From positions 90,399 through 134,996 of the forward strand of contig NZ_JAAHGH010000001.1 in assembly GCF_010672525.1 (NCBI RefSeq): a stretch of 44,598 nucleotides of DNA. The letters are read 5' to 3'. Below, one piece after another: positions 35,449 through 44,113 of this stretch. Position 1 is the stretch's first letter. Every line of letters begins with the position of its first letter. The translations under genes and the position numbers were made by a program. The notes below the pieces were generated by a model, which was not told the DNA's origin, did no database searches, and saw only the letters and a list, made by a program, of their open reading frames with translations. The DNA comes from Okeania sp. SIO2B3 (lineage in GTDB: Bacteria > Cyanobacteriota > Cyanobacteriia > Cyanobacteriales > Microcoleaceae).

Positions 35449-36446
35449 GTCTTTGAATAATAGGTTTTAAGTTAAGATATGATATATCAATAATCAACAT
35501 TTAATTTTGATAAGATTTGATATATTTATCGAAAAAAAATTATATCCATTAGAAGAAATGTACAGTTATATTATGTGCGAAAATTAGTTATAATTTGTAA
35601 GCATTCAGCCATCAGCTATTAGCTAGCCTCCTATGGTCGGAACTGCGCAATTCAGCTATTAATTTTGAGGAAGGTAAAAATAATTGAGAAATTGAGACAG
35701 AATAAAAGTTACTGTTAAAGTCCCCTTCCTAAACCTCAGAAGTAATGAATCATTAGGGTTTGCTGATAGCTGACTGCTAATAGCTGTTTGCGCAGCAGTC
35801 CGCAGGAAATGCTTACTATAATTTAGACTTAGTAGTCAAGAGTTGGTACTTAAATATAGTAATACCATTTCTCAAAAAGAATGCTATATCTGATTGGGTA
35901 GGTAAATGTGGTTCCTGTATGAGGTGTGGGGAGAGGAAAAGTAGGAAAAATAATTACTAACAGACTAATAATTGTCAAAAACAGACTTTGAATCTTGGTA
36001 AATATTTGACTGTTGAAGTATAGCTGAAGTATAGCATTACTTTTGGTAATTGGTATAATTGTATAAATTTACGGAATAATTAAGGTTTAAAGCCTCTACT
36101 TTAAAGGAGAAACAAGCGGTCGTTTTGCTGGCGCACAACTCTGACAACGCCCTGCGCGACATGTTTGCGTTTGCGCAGCATCCCGTAGGGAAGCATTCCG
36201 TAGGAAAAAGCGTAGCTTCCCCGTTGGGTGGGATAGCGAGGTCTCGGAGCTGGCCGACCATCGACTAAGAGAAGAAAAAATTTTCATGATTAGTCAATCC
36301 TATCCGTTTTAAAGGAGAGGTAATTGTTAATTATTAATTATTAATTATTGAAAGTAGCTTCTAGAATAAATTACCGTTTATTTATAGAGAATGTTGAAGT
36401 TATAATGAGTTTATGGATATAAATAAATTCACTCAAAGAATATAAA
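35449..36446. other. Gene-free stretch of 1 kb
   Basis: It contains a GATATATCAA...TTGATATAT inverted pair (35483-35522), a TTAGCTAGCCTCC repeat (35598-35664), a solo AGGGTTTGCTGA MITE-type end (35755-), the AGCTGTTTGCGCAGCAG element (35782-) and the left inverted repeat at 36078-36325. Open frames on the minus strand at 36037-36287 are inside the repeat. Confidence 0.55.
36078..36325 (+). repeat. Left inverted repeat bounding the CHAT segment
   Basis: It reads AATTAAGGTTTAAAGCCT, GGAGAAACAAGCGGTCGTTT, TGGCGCACAACTC, GTAGCTTCCC, CATGATTAGTCAATCCTATC and GGAGAGGTAATT. The reverse complement of 40546-40768 shows the same blocks in the same order. It contains several copies of the GCAGCATCCCGTAGGG-type small element. 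Confidence 0.85.
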
Positions 36447-39194
36447 ATGAGAAATTGGAAACATTTTAGATTAATTATCGGTACTGGATTTTTCCTTATT
36501 GTTTGTCCATTTCTAGTAACAGATAAAATACATATACATTCAAAGGCAATTGCACAAAAGACTACAAAATATAGCGATAAAACTACGTTTCGCTGGCACG
36601 ATCGCCTAACCCAAGAAAATTTAGAAATAGAAGCACAACAACTTGAGGATCGAGCTACACAACAATTTCAAAATGGCGAATTAGAAGCAGCTTTAGAAAC
36701 TTGGCAACAGGTATTAGAAATTTGTCATCAACAGGGCGATCGCGATAGCGGAACGGAGTTCTATCGCTTTAATATTAGTAGTACTCTCTATAGCATGGCA
36801 ACTATTTACAAGCAACAGCAGAAGTATCAGCAAGCTTTAGAGTATTATCAGCAAGCACTGGAAATTCGTCAACAGTTAGGAGACCAAGAGCTAATTGCTG
36901 CTACTCTACACAATATTGGTACAGTTTATCATCATCTTAGTCAATATCCTCAAGCATTAGAATCATTAAACCAAGCATTAGTAATTCGTGAACAACTTGG
37001 CGATCGTACTGCTATTAGTCGAACTTTAAATGAAATTGCTATTATTTACGATACTCAAGGTAGATATTCCCAGTCTTTGGAGTTTTATCAAGAGGCTTTA
37101 AAAATTGCTAAACAGGAAAAAGATAGTGCAAATATTAGTGCAATTTTAAGTAATATGGGGTTGGTTTATTCTCAGTTAGGTCAATATGAACAAGCTATCA
37201 ATTTTTATCAGGAAGTTTTAAAGACTAACCCCTCAACAAAAGCTACAATTTTAAATAATATTGGCGCTATTTATCGTCGCTTAAAAGAGTTTCCAAAAGC
37301 CTTAGAATTTTATCAACAAGCTTTGGCAATTCATCGGAAAAATCAAGACCGTGTTGGTATTGCTACAACTCTTGATAATATAGGTGTAATTTATCGAGAA
37401 CAGGGCAAAAATTCTCAGGCATTAGAATCTCATCAGGAAGCATTAATTATTCGAGAAGAATTAGGCGACAAGGAAGGTCAAGCAGCTACACTTCATCATA
37501 TTGGTATAGTACATCGTGAGTCAGATAGACATCCAGATGCTTTACAATTTCTGACTCATACTTTAATTATTGATAGACAACTTGGTAATCAGGATGGAGA
37601 AAGAATTACCCTGGCAAATATCGGTAAATTATTAGAAAGAAAAAATCACCCTCAATTAGCAATAATCTTTTATAAACAATCAGTTAATATTACTGAAACT
37701 ATTCGCAAAGATTTAAAAGTATTACCAGTAGAACAGCAGAAGTATTATATAGAAAGTGTTGCAGAAATATATCGTACTTTAGCTGACTTATTGCTCCAAG
37801 AAAAACGCGCCATAGAAGCACATCAAATTCTAGATTTATTGAAAGCACAAGAGATATTTGAATATATAGGAAGCTTAAAAACTGATGAGGATGAATATAC
37901 TGAAATTCCACTGCTAGAACTGGAAAAAAAATTCTGGAAAAGGTATACTCAACTAATGAATGAAGTCGGCACTAACCAGGTTGAGGAACGGAATGTTTCG
38001 TCAGAAAAATTGCTGAGTATTCATAATTTTATTGATAGTGAAGAAGTGGCAAAAATTGTCTCAGAATTAGATGAAAATGCTCATGGTCAAAAACTTACTT
38101 CGGATCTGTTGCTTTCCTTAAAGTATGAACTTCAAGAACATAAACAGCAAGATACAGTAATCTTATATCCATTACTTCTAGAAGACCGCTTAGAATTAAT
38201 ATTAGTCAGTGCTAATTCCGATCCAATTCATCGCACCGTTTCAGTAACCAAGGAAGAATTTAGCCAAGCTATCCTTGAATTAAGAGTCAGATTAATTAAT
38301 AGAAATAAAGCCCAATCATTATCTAGAGGAAATAATAATCAATCCGATCGAAAAGTTATGGAAGCTGGAGCAAAACTTTACGATTTGTTGATAAAACCTA
38401 TAGAACCTCACCTCAAAATCATTAATGCTAAAACTATTGTTTATGCACCCGATGGTCAACTACGTTATCTTCCTTTAGCAGCACTATATGATGGAGAAAA
38501 ATGGTTATTAGAGAAGTTTAAAATCAATAATATTACCACTGCTAGTTTAATGGATTTAACTCCAAAAACAGAGATTAATCCTCTAATTTTAGCAGGTGCT
38601 TTAACAGAGGGAATTTATAATTTCCAAGTAGGCAAAAAAAACTTTGATTTTGAAGGATTACCTTTTGCTGGAGTAGAGGTAGAAAAATTAGCAACGATGT
38701 TTCCTCAAACCAATAAATTATTAGGTAATGCTTTTACTAAAAAAGCTATGGAATCACAAATGGATAACTATAACATTGTACATTTTGCCACTCATTCTGC
38801 TTTTGTAAATGGTCATCCAGAAGAATCTTTTATACTATTTGGAGATGGCAGTCGAGCTAGCCTACGAGATGTGAAAGATTGGAATTTAAGTAATGTAGAA
38901 TTAGTAGTTTTGAGCGCTTGTCAAACTGGCGTGGGAAAACAGTTAGGAAATGGGGTAGAAATTCTCGGTTTTGGTTATCAAATACAAGAAGCTGGTGCAT
39001 TAGCAACTTTGGCAACTTTATGGCAAGTTGATGACCAGGGTACTCATGAATTTATGAATTATTTTTATGCAGCTTTGAAGAATGGTGCAACTAAAAGTGA
39101 AGCAGTGCAAAAAGCACAAATTAGTATGATTAATAGTGAGTTTAGTCATCCTTATTATTGGGCACCATTTATTTTGATTGGTAATGGATTTTGA
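36447..39194 (+). CDS. Exported TPR-CHAT protein (caspase-like fold)
   Basis: This 915-residue protein begins with a signal peptide or anchor (hydrophobic about 8-25, possible cleavage after AKAIAQ near 38). About nine tetratricopeptide units follow (about 70-420), many with the ALEYYQQALEIRQQLGD pattern, then a helical linker (420-600) and a C-terminal CHAT domain (about 630-915). The catalytic dyad is visible: His783 in VHFATHS and Cys825 in LSACQTG, followed by GFGYQIQEAGALATLATLWQ and the end PYYWAPFILIGNGF. CHAT proteins are caspase/separase-like proteases. Substrates here are unknown. The gene is enclosed by inverted repeats (36078-36325 and 40546-40768) together with transposase debris. 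Confidence 0.93.
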   Translation: MRNWKHFRLIIGTGFFLIVCPFLVTDKIHIHSKAIAQKTTKYSDKTTFRWHDRLTQENLEIEAQQLEDRATQQFQNGELEAALETWQQVLEICHQQGDRDSGTEFYRFNISSTLYSMATIYKQQQKYQQALEYYQQALEIRQQLGDQELIAATLHNIGTVYHHLSQYPQALESLNQALVIREQLGDRTAISRTLNEIAIIYDTQGRYSQSLEFYQEALKIAKQEKDSANISAILSNMGLVYSQLGQYEQAINFYQEVLKTNPSTKATILNNIGAIYRRLKEFPKALEFYQQALAIHRKNQDRVGIATTLDNIGVIYREQGKNSQALESHQEALIIREELGDKEGQAATLHHIGIVHRESDRHPDALQFLTHTLIIDRQLGNQDGERITLANIGKLLERKNHPQLAIIFYKQSVNITETIRKDLKVLPVEQQKYYIESVAEIYRTLADLLLQEKRAIEAHQILDLLKAQEIFEYIGSLKTDEDEYTEIPLLELEKKFWKRYTQLMNEVGTNQVEERNVSSEKLLSIHNFIDSEEVAKIVSELDENAHGQKLTSDLLLSLKYELQEHKQQDTVILYPLLLEDRLELILVSANSDPIHRTVSVTKEEFSQAILELRVRLINRNKAQSLSRGNNNQSDRKVMEAGAKLYDLLIKPIEPHLKIINAKTIVYAPDGQLRYLPLAALYDGEKWLLEKFKINNITTASLMDLTPKTEINPLILAGALTEGIYNFQVGKKNFDFEGLPFAGVEVEKLATMFPQTNKLLGNAFTKKAMESQMDNYNIVHFATHSAFVNGHPEESFILFGDGSRASLRDVKDWNLSNVELVVLSACQTGVGKQLGNGVEILGFGYQIQEAGALATLATLWQVDDQGTHEFMNYFYAALKNGATKSEAVQKAQISMINSEFSHPYYWAPFILIGNGF

Positions 39195-39263
39195 ATAGGC
39201 AAGGGAATTACATCAAAGTCAGAAAAATGGCTATAACCCTTGTTCAACAATTAATAATTAATA

Positions 39264-39590
39264 ATGGCTTTTGATGTAAATATATTAAGAAAACAACAGG
39301 ATAATTTTGAGAAAAAACAAAAATTTCAAGGAGATAAAGCTGATGAAGGAGTAGAGAGAACAAATACACCAAAAAAGAAGCCAAGAAAAAAAGAAATGCT
39401 GCCAGAAATCAAAGAATAAAATCAATAAAAAGCTAAAAAGAGAATATTTGTAGACCATGTAATAAGATTAATTAAAATATTTGGAGTTGCTAGAGAAAGG
39501 TTAAGATAAAAAGATAATAATTATGAAAAAGTAATCTTAACAATATGTGGTATAGTCCGATTAAGAATTGGTTCATTTATATTAGTATAA
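39264..39590 (+). pseudogene. C-terminal remnant of an IS5-type DDE transposase
   Basis: One continuous frame reads PKKKPRKKEMLPEIKE, stop, KRIFVDHVIRLIKIFGVARE, RLR, stop, YEKVILTICGIVRLRIGSFI. This matches the end of IS5-family (DDE_Tnp_4-like) transposases, typically KKPRKGEL...ERIFVEHLIRRVKIFRVA...RLRIG. Three in-frame TAA codons (39417, 39426 and 39507) show that it is inactive. The DDE catalytic region upstream is missing, or too decayed to see. Confidence 0.8.
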
Positions 39591-39763
39591 ATCATAAAAA
39601 GTAGAGATAAAAATAAGAAATAAAAGTGCAATAGATATTTAGAATAGTAACACAAAGTATTTCTGATACCCATAAAACCGTACAAGTTAACTATTTTAAT
39701 GAGTAGCGATCGCTCCACTAAAGATAGTTAGGATAGGCGTTTGAGTATTTTTGGAGATGTTTA

Positions 39764-39819
39764 TTGGACAATAGTTATTACTCTGGCGATCGGCGTACGC
39801 TTTGTTTGGCAATTATTAT
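39764..39819 (+). repeat. Detached copy of the 66 bp repeat
   Basis: ATTGGACAATAGTTATTACT + CTGGCGATCGGCGTACGCTTTGTTTGGCAATTATTA matches a unit of the array starting at 39961. It is separated from it by the MITE at 39822-39958. Confidence 0.85.
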
Positions 39820-39821
39820 TA

Positions 39822-39958
39822 GACTTGTCGCTAAATAGAGGGAAAAAATCGCTCCAACCTAGATAGAGCAATAATTCCAAGGCTTTTTAGCTGCCAATAG
39901 CTACAATCGTTATAGAACAAAGTTTTTGGGGATTTTTGAAGTTATAAAGCGACAAGTC
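39822..39958 (+). mobile_element. IS630/Tc1-type MITE, copy 1 (137 bp)
   Basis: GACTTGTCGCT at the left and AGCGACAAGTC at the right are perfect inverted repeats. TA dinucleotides flank both sides (39820-39821 and 39959-39960), as for IS630/Tc1-mariner insertions. It lies within the 66 bp repeat array. Confidence 0.88.
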
Positions 39959-39960
39959 TA

Positions 39961-40317
39961 CTATTTAACTATTGGACAATAGTGATTACTCTGGCGATCG
40001 GCGTAAGCTTTGTTTGGCAATGATTACTATTTAACTATTGGACAATAGTTATTACTCTGGCGATCAGCGCACGCTTTGTTTGGCAATAATTACTATTTAA
40101 CTATTGGACAATAGTTATTACTCTGGTGATCGGCGTACGCTTTGTTTGGCAATGATTACTATTTAACTATTGGACAATAGTTATTACTCTGGTGATCGGC
40201 GTACGCTTTGTTTGGCAATGATTACTATTTAACTATTGGACAATAGTGATTACTCTGGCGATCGGCGTACGCTTTGTTTGGCAATGATTACTATTTATCT
40301 ATTGGACAATAGTTACA
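39961..40317 (+). repeat. 66 bp tandem repeat array
   Basis: Units start with CTATTTAACTATTGG at 39961, 40027, 40093, 40159, 40225 and (partial) 40291, exactly 66 bp apart. Each unit contains CTATTGGACAATAG (6 bp stem) and GGCGATCGGCGTACGC, a HIP1-like palindromic core. Units differ by 1-4 substitutions. 66 is three times 22, so frames stay in register, but stops occur and no protein is apparent. Confidence 0.93.
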
Positions 40318-40404
40318 GCAGTTTCCGCACGTTATTGTTGTACATATGCGGAGCAAGTGCGGCAGCTATATACTTTCATGCAACAAAGCCATTAATAATT
40401 AATA

Positions 40405-40541
40405 GACTTGCCGCTTTATAACTTCAAAAATCCCCAAAAACCTTGTTCTATAAGGATTGTAGCTCTTGGTGGCTAAAAAGCCTTGGAATTATTGCTCTGT
40501 CTAGGTTGGAGCGATTTTTTCCTTCTATTTAGCGACAACTC
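40405..40541 (-). mobile_element. IS630/Tc1-type MITE, copy 2 (137 bp)
   Basis: The reverse complement is nearly identical to 39822-39958 and has exactly the same length. The ends are GACTTGCCGCT and AGCGACAACTC, and TA occurs on both flanks (40403-40404 and 40542-40543). Confidence 0.88.
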
Positions 40542-40545
40542 TAAT

Positions 40546-40768
40546 AATTACCTCTCCTTGAAAACGGATAGGATTGACTAATCATGAAAATTTTTTCTCT
40601 CTTGGTCGATTGGATATGGCAAGGAGACCTCGCCATCCCACCCTACGGGAAGCTACGCTTTTTCCTGACGGAATGCTCCGCAAACATGTCGCGTAGCGTT
40701 AACGGAGTTGTGCGCCAGCAAAACGACCGCTTGTTTCTCCTTTAAAGGAGAGGCTTTAAACCTTAATT
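40546..40768 (-). repeat. Right inverted repeat bounding the CHAT segment
   Basis: It is the reverse complement of the blocks of 36078-36325, with scattered substitutions and about 25 bp fewer in the middle. It includes CATGTCGCGTAGCG and GAATGCTCCGCAAACATG small-element sequences. Confidence 0.85.
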
Positions 40769-40879
40769 AAACCATTTTGGAAAAAGAATGTTACGAATAA
40801 TAATTGCAATATAAAGACTTTAGAGAAGATGTCCTTTTGACAAAGCGGTGCGACCCCGCGACGACGACAGCTCGCTTGC

Positions 40880-40936
40880 GGAACGCGCACCAAGAGAGGG
40901 AATGCTGACCAAGAGAGGGAACGCGCACCAAGAGAA
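40880..40936 (+). repeat. Short tandem repeat of ~20 bp units
   Basis: (GAACGCGCACCAAGAGAGGG), then (AATGCTGACCAAGAGAGGG), then (AACGCGCACCAAGAGA): three units that share ACCAAGAGA. Confidence 0.75.
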
Positions 40937-41002
40937 AAAGAGAATTTCCGACCTAAAAACTGGTATTGAAGTCATTTCCATACGAATCCTGACTCCTGAG
41001 TG

Positions 41003-41037
41003 CCCCTTCTGGGAGGGGGAGGGGCGAGGGGTGGGTT
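41003..41037 (+). repeat. G-rich dispersed element with quadruplex pattern
   Basis: CCCCTTCTGGGAGGGGG is followed by AGGGGCGAGGGGTGGGTT, nearly identical to 15951-15983. Confidence 0.7.
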
Positions 41038-41094
41038 GACTCCTAAGAAATAGCCTAACTATTTGTAGCAAACAGTTATCAAATTGGTATTATT

Positions 41095-41285
41095 CAGTAT
41101 TGACATCCTCCCGACGCTGCTCTACGAGACAGCGCGGGATTCCTAACCATCGCGCTCTTAGGCCTTTCTGCTGCCTCTTGCAGAGGAGCTGCGCTAACAA
41201 TGCACCAGCCTCCAAGGTCGAGCCTCTTTTCGGTCTTACAGTCGCTCCACAGACTGACACTGCTAGCCCAGCAGCCATATTTTAA
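41095..41285 (-). pseudogene. Orphan IS200/IS605-type right end with tnpB tail
   Basis: Read on the minus strand, a short open frame (AAGLAVSVCGATVRPKRGS...) resembles a TnpB C-terminal tail. It runs into GGTTAGGAATCCCGCGCTG, a loop and CAGCGTCGGGAGGATGTCAA. CCCGACGCTG/CAGCGCGGG (41110-41138) is the subterminal hairpin typical of TnpA/TnpB elements. The TnpB body is absent. The same end, in diverged form, lies at 22500-22590. Confidence 0.65.
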
Positions 41286-41344
41286 GTATAACACACTATT
41301 GAAAAAACCGCAAAATTGATTGGTTTTCCCATGCGACGCTCCCC

Positions 41345-41460
41345 TAATAGCTGCCGCACTTGCTCCGCCTTTTCCTGACGGAATGCTCCGCTTTCCATGT
41401 CGGCGACAGCCGTTAACGTGCGTTATGCGCCAGCAAAACGGGAGAGCGCGGGTCTTCAAC
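41345..41460 (-). repeat. Partial third copy of the inverted-repeat family
   Basis: CCTTTTCCTGACGGAATGCTCCG, CCATGTCGGCGACAG, GTTAACGTGCGTTATGCGCCAGCAAAACG follow the order of 40671-40735. The ends seen at 36078 and 40546 are missing. Confidence 0.6.
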
Positions 41461-41662
41461 CAACGTTGAGATAAAGGAATTATAACTTTTTGACATAAAA
41501 ACCTCTTGCTATCTATCTTTGAGCCTATTTTTTGCTGCTGTTTTGTGTAAGTCCCGCTAACTATTTGTAGCAAAAATTTATCACATTGGTATAACTTTAT
41601 CAATATTGCCCAAGTTACATTAACTGTGGCTGAATTTAGCATCTAACTAAGGAGACTGTTGC

Positions 41663-42679
41663 ATGACAGATACATTACGATTTGGTATTGTGGGAACGGG
41701 ATTAATTGCCAAGGTGATTGCCCAAGGATTAGTCGATGCCAAAAATTGTGCTTTAGTGGGAGTGGCTAGTCGTTCCATTTCTCGGGCACAGGAGTTTGGC
41801 CAGCAATTCGGAGATGTTAAAGGGTTTGACAGTTGGCAAGATTTAATTGCTTGGTCTGGGGTGGATGCAATTTATATTGGGACTCCTACTGCCTTAAAAG
41901 AAGAAATTGCTGTGGTAGCTGCGCAACAGAAAAAGCACGTTTTAGTGGATAAACCCTTTGCAACGTTAGAGTCTTTGCAAAAGATTACCGTAGCCTGTAG
42001 AGAAAATCAAGTCTTGTTTATGGATGCAACCCATTTTGTCCATCATCCCAGAATTGCAACCATTAAGCAAACTATGGAGGAAAACATTGGTAAGGTTCAA
42101 GCGATACGAAGTGCCTTCTATTTTCCCGTTAGCGATCGCAGTAATATTCGTTTCAATCCCGAATTGGAACCAACAGGAGCTTTAGGGGACTTAGGTTGGT
42201 ATAATATGCGGGCAACAGTTGAATTTTTAGCTCCTAACATTAATTTAAGCCAAACTTCAGTCAAAGTTAAACGAGACACCGAAACTGGGGCGATCGTTCG
42301 TTGTTGTGGTATGCTCGCTTTTGATGATGACAGTACCTCGACTTGGGATGCAGGATATACTTCAGGTGCGATAACAATGGATTTGGCTTTAATTGGTACA
42401 AAAGGCATTATTACCCTAGATGATTTTGTGTTAGATTGGGTGAATAGTTTTGCCTTTGAAAATCCTAATCTCAAGGCGGGTTTTTATCTCAAAAATGGTA
42501 TGGATACCCGTGGGGATGTCAAATTTATTGAGGTAAAAAGTGAGCAAAGTTCTCAGGTGAAAATGATTGAAAATTTTGCTGACGTGGTGTTCAATGGTGT
42601 GACTAATTCTACAATAAATTATTGTCAAGTGAGTGAAAAAACTCAAACTTTATTAGATGCAATTTATGGTTGTATTTAG
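41663..42679 (+). CDS. Gfo/Idh/MocA family NAD(P)-dependent oxidoreductase
   Basis: This 338-residue cytoplasmic protein begins with a Rossmann fold FGIVGTGLIAKVIAQGL (7-23), then YIGTPTALKEE near 71-81. The catalytic lysine motif DKP (usually EKP) is at 96-98. The substrate domain starts near 120 (HHPRIATIKQ, GALGDLGWYNMRATVEFL). The histidine commonly found after the GALxDxG motif is replaced by Tyr/Asn residues, so the substrate may differ from classical sugar dehydrogenases. AAGGAG at 41650-41655 fixes the start. An inverted repeat follows the stop codon. Confidence 0.9.
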   Translation: MTDTLRFGIVGTGLIAKVIAQGLVDAKNCALVGVASRSISRAQEFGQQFGDVKGFDSWQDLIAWSGVDAIYIGTPTALKEEIAVVAAQQKKHVLVDKPFATLESLQKITVACRENQVLFMDATHFVHHPRIATIKQTMEENIGKVQAIRSAFYFPVSDRSNIRFNPELEPTGALGDLGWYNMRATVEFLAPNINLSQTSVKVKRDTETGAIVRCCGMLAFDDDSTSTWDAGYTSGAITMDLALIGTKGIITLDDFVLDWVNSFAFENPNLKAGFYLKNGMDTRGDVKFIEVKSEQSSQVKMIENFADVVFNGVTNSTINYCQVSEKTQTLLDAIYGCI

Positions 42680-43001
42680 TTATTAACAGGACTTACGCAA
42701 GATGTGAAACTATACACCAATTGTAGAGGGTGAATGCCATTCGCCCCTAGAAGATATGGTGGTTATGCGTAAGTTCTTTTCCTGTTAATGCTAGGATGAA
42801 ATTAGACAATTTACTAAGAGGATATCTGAAAAGTTTTTTGATACTGAATTTTGCCCCCCGAGCAAGCCAACTTTGGGGGGGAACAAGAGTCAATTTGCTT
42901 CTAAAAGTCCCCCAAAATTGGGGGATGCGCGGGGGCTTTGATTTAGCAAATGGGACTTCTCAGACAACCTCTAAAAGACAAAACCTCTAAAAGACAAACC
43001 G
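42680..43001. other. Gene-free stretch with two hairpin elements
   Basis: It holds the inverted-repeat element at 42683-42790 and CCCCCAAAATTGGGGG with neighbouring CCCCCGAGC...GCGCGGGGGC blocks (42853-42935), a common cyanobacterial repeat type. CTCTAAAAGACAAAAC is duplicated just before the next gene (42970-42999). The 64-codon frame at 42796 runs through this repeat DNA. Confidence 0.55.
42683..42790. repeat. Inverted-repeat element (ACTTACGCA ends)
   Basis: ATTAACAGGACTTACGCAA (42682-42700) pairs with TTATGCGTAAGTTC...CCTGTTAAT (42763-42790), leaving a few bulged bases. A solo TGCGTAAGTCCT end occurs near 34490 and GGCGTAAGTCCT near 44446. It may also end transcription of the preceding gene. 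Confidence 0.7.
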
Positions 43002-44039
43002 ATGAAATATAACAAACTTGGTGATAGTAACCTAAATGTATCAGAAATTTGTTTAGGGACTATGACTTATGGGCAACAAAATACCATTGAAGAAGCTCAT
43101 CAACAACTTAATTATGCTGTTGCTGAAGGTATTAATTTTATTGATGCAGCAGAAATGTATCCAGTGCCAACTAAGGCTGAAACTCAAGGAAAAACAGAAG
43201 AATATATTGGTGAATGGTTAGTTAAACAACAGCGAGATAAATTAATTATTGCTACCAAAATTGCTGGACCTAATCCTAAAATTACTTGGATTCGTGGGAG
43301 AAATAATCAAGTTAACCGCCCCAATATTCAGCAAGCAATAGAAGACAGTTTGCGTCGTCTTCAAACTGACTATATTGACCTCTATCAAATACATTGGCCT
43401 GACCGTTATGTACCTCTATTTGGGGCACCAGATTATGACCCAAATAACGAACGAGATACAACACCTATTGCCGAACAATTAGAAGTATTTTCTGAGTTAG
43501 TTAAGGCTGGAAAAATTCGTTATTTAGGAGTAAGTAATGAGACAAGTTGGGGAGTCTGTGAATTTTGTCATTTAGCAGAAAAATTAGGTTTACCAAAAAT
43601 AGTTTCGATTCAAAATGCTTTTAGTTTAGTTAACCGTGTTTTTAATATAAACTTAGCCGAAGCTTGTCGATTTAATAATGTGGGATTAATGGCTTATAGT
43701 CCTCTAGCTTTTGGTATTTTAACTGGTAAATATTTACATGGAATTCCAGAAAATTCTCGTCTATCTTTATTTCCTGGATTTGAGCAACGTTATCGTAAAA
43801 CAAATTTGACTGAAGCAATAAAAAGTTATGTAGAAATTGCTCATAAAAATAATATGACTCCCGCACAGTTAGCATTAGCTTATGTCAGTTCCCGATGGTT
43901 TGTAGCTAGTACAATTATTGGGGCAACAACTATGGAACAATTGAAGGAAAATATTAGTAGTGTGGAGATAAATTTGACTGAGGAAATTATTGCTGAAATT
44001 GATGAGGTTCATGCTAAATATCCTAATCCTACACCTTAG
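43002..44039 (+). CDS. tas: Aldo/keto reductase of the Tas type
   Basis: This 345-residue cytoplasmic NADPH-dependent reductase of the AKR superfamily has catalytic residues in place: Asp48 and Tyr53 (INFIDAAEMYPVP), Lys86 (IIATKIAGP) and His131 (DLYQIHWP). GKIRYLGVSNET near 170 and IIGATTMEQLKENI near 305-318 are typical. The order and spacing closely follow E. coli Tas as I remember it, which can restore tyrosine prototrophy under starvation. The natural substrate is unclear. The gene is on the same strand as the Gfo/Idh gene but 320 bp away, with repeats between. Confidence 0.93.
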   Translation: MKYNKLGDSNLNVSEICLGTMTYGQQNTIEEAHQQLNYAVAEGINFIDAAEMYPVPTKAETQGKTEEYIGEWLVKQQRDKLIIATKIAGPNPKITWIRGRNNQVNRPNIQQAIEDSLRRLQTDYIDLYQIHWPDRYVPLFGAPDYDPNNERDTTPIAEQLEVFSELVKAGKIRYLGVSNETSWGVCEFCHLAEKLGLPKIVSIQNAFSLVNRVFNINLAEACRFNNVGLMAYSPLAFGILTGKYLHGIPENSRLSLFPGFEQRYRKTNLTEAIKSYVEIAHKNNMTPAQLALAYVSSRWFVASTIIGATTMEQLKENISSVEINLTEEIIAEIDEVHAKYPNPTP

Positions 44040-44113
44040 AATAAAAGAGTAAAGAGTAAAGTGAAAATTATTCAGTTTAAGTTTTAGCTAGTAGATATAG
44101 GGAGAGTTAACGA

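Larger units (their letters stand above)
39195..41662. other. 2.5 kb without an intact gene
   Basis: The stretch holds an IS5-type transposase remnant, two IS630-type MITEs, a 66 bp tandem array, the right inverted repeat, a ~20 bp tandem repeat, a G-rich element, an IS200/IS605-type right end and a partial third copy of the inverted repeat. The 182-codon minus-strand frame at 41094-41642 only strings these together. Confidence 0.8.

Noticed and set aside
36037-36287. Two minus-strand frames of 63-74 codons
   Set aside because: Both are inside the left inverted repeat and translate small palindromic elements.
40236-40421. 61-codon frame in the 66 bp array
   Set aside because: It spans the array end and the MITE; repeats of 66 bp keep frames open by chance.
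41094-41642. 182-codon minus-strand frame
   Set aside because: It joins the IS right end, part of the dispersed repeat and intergenic sequence; only the 41095-41285 part has a recognisable origin.
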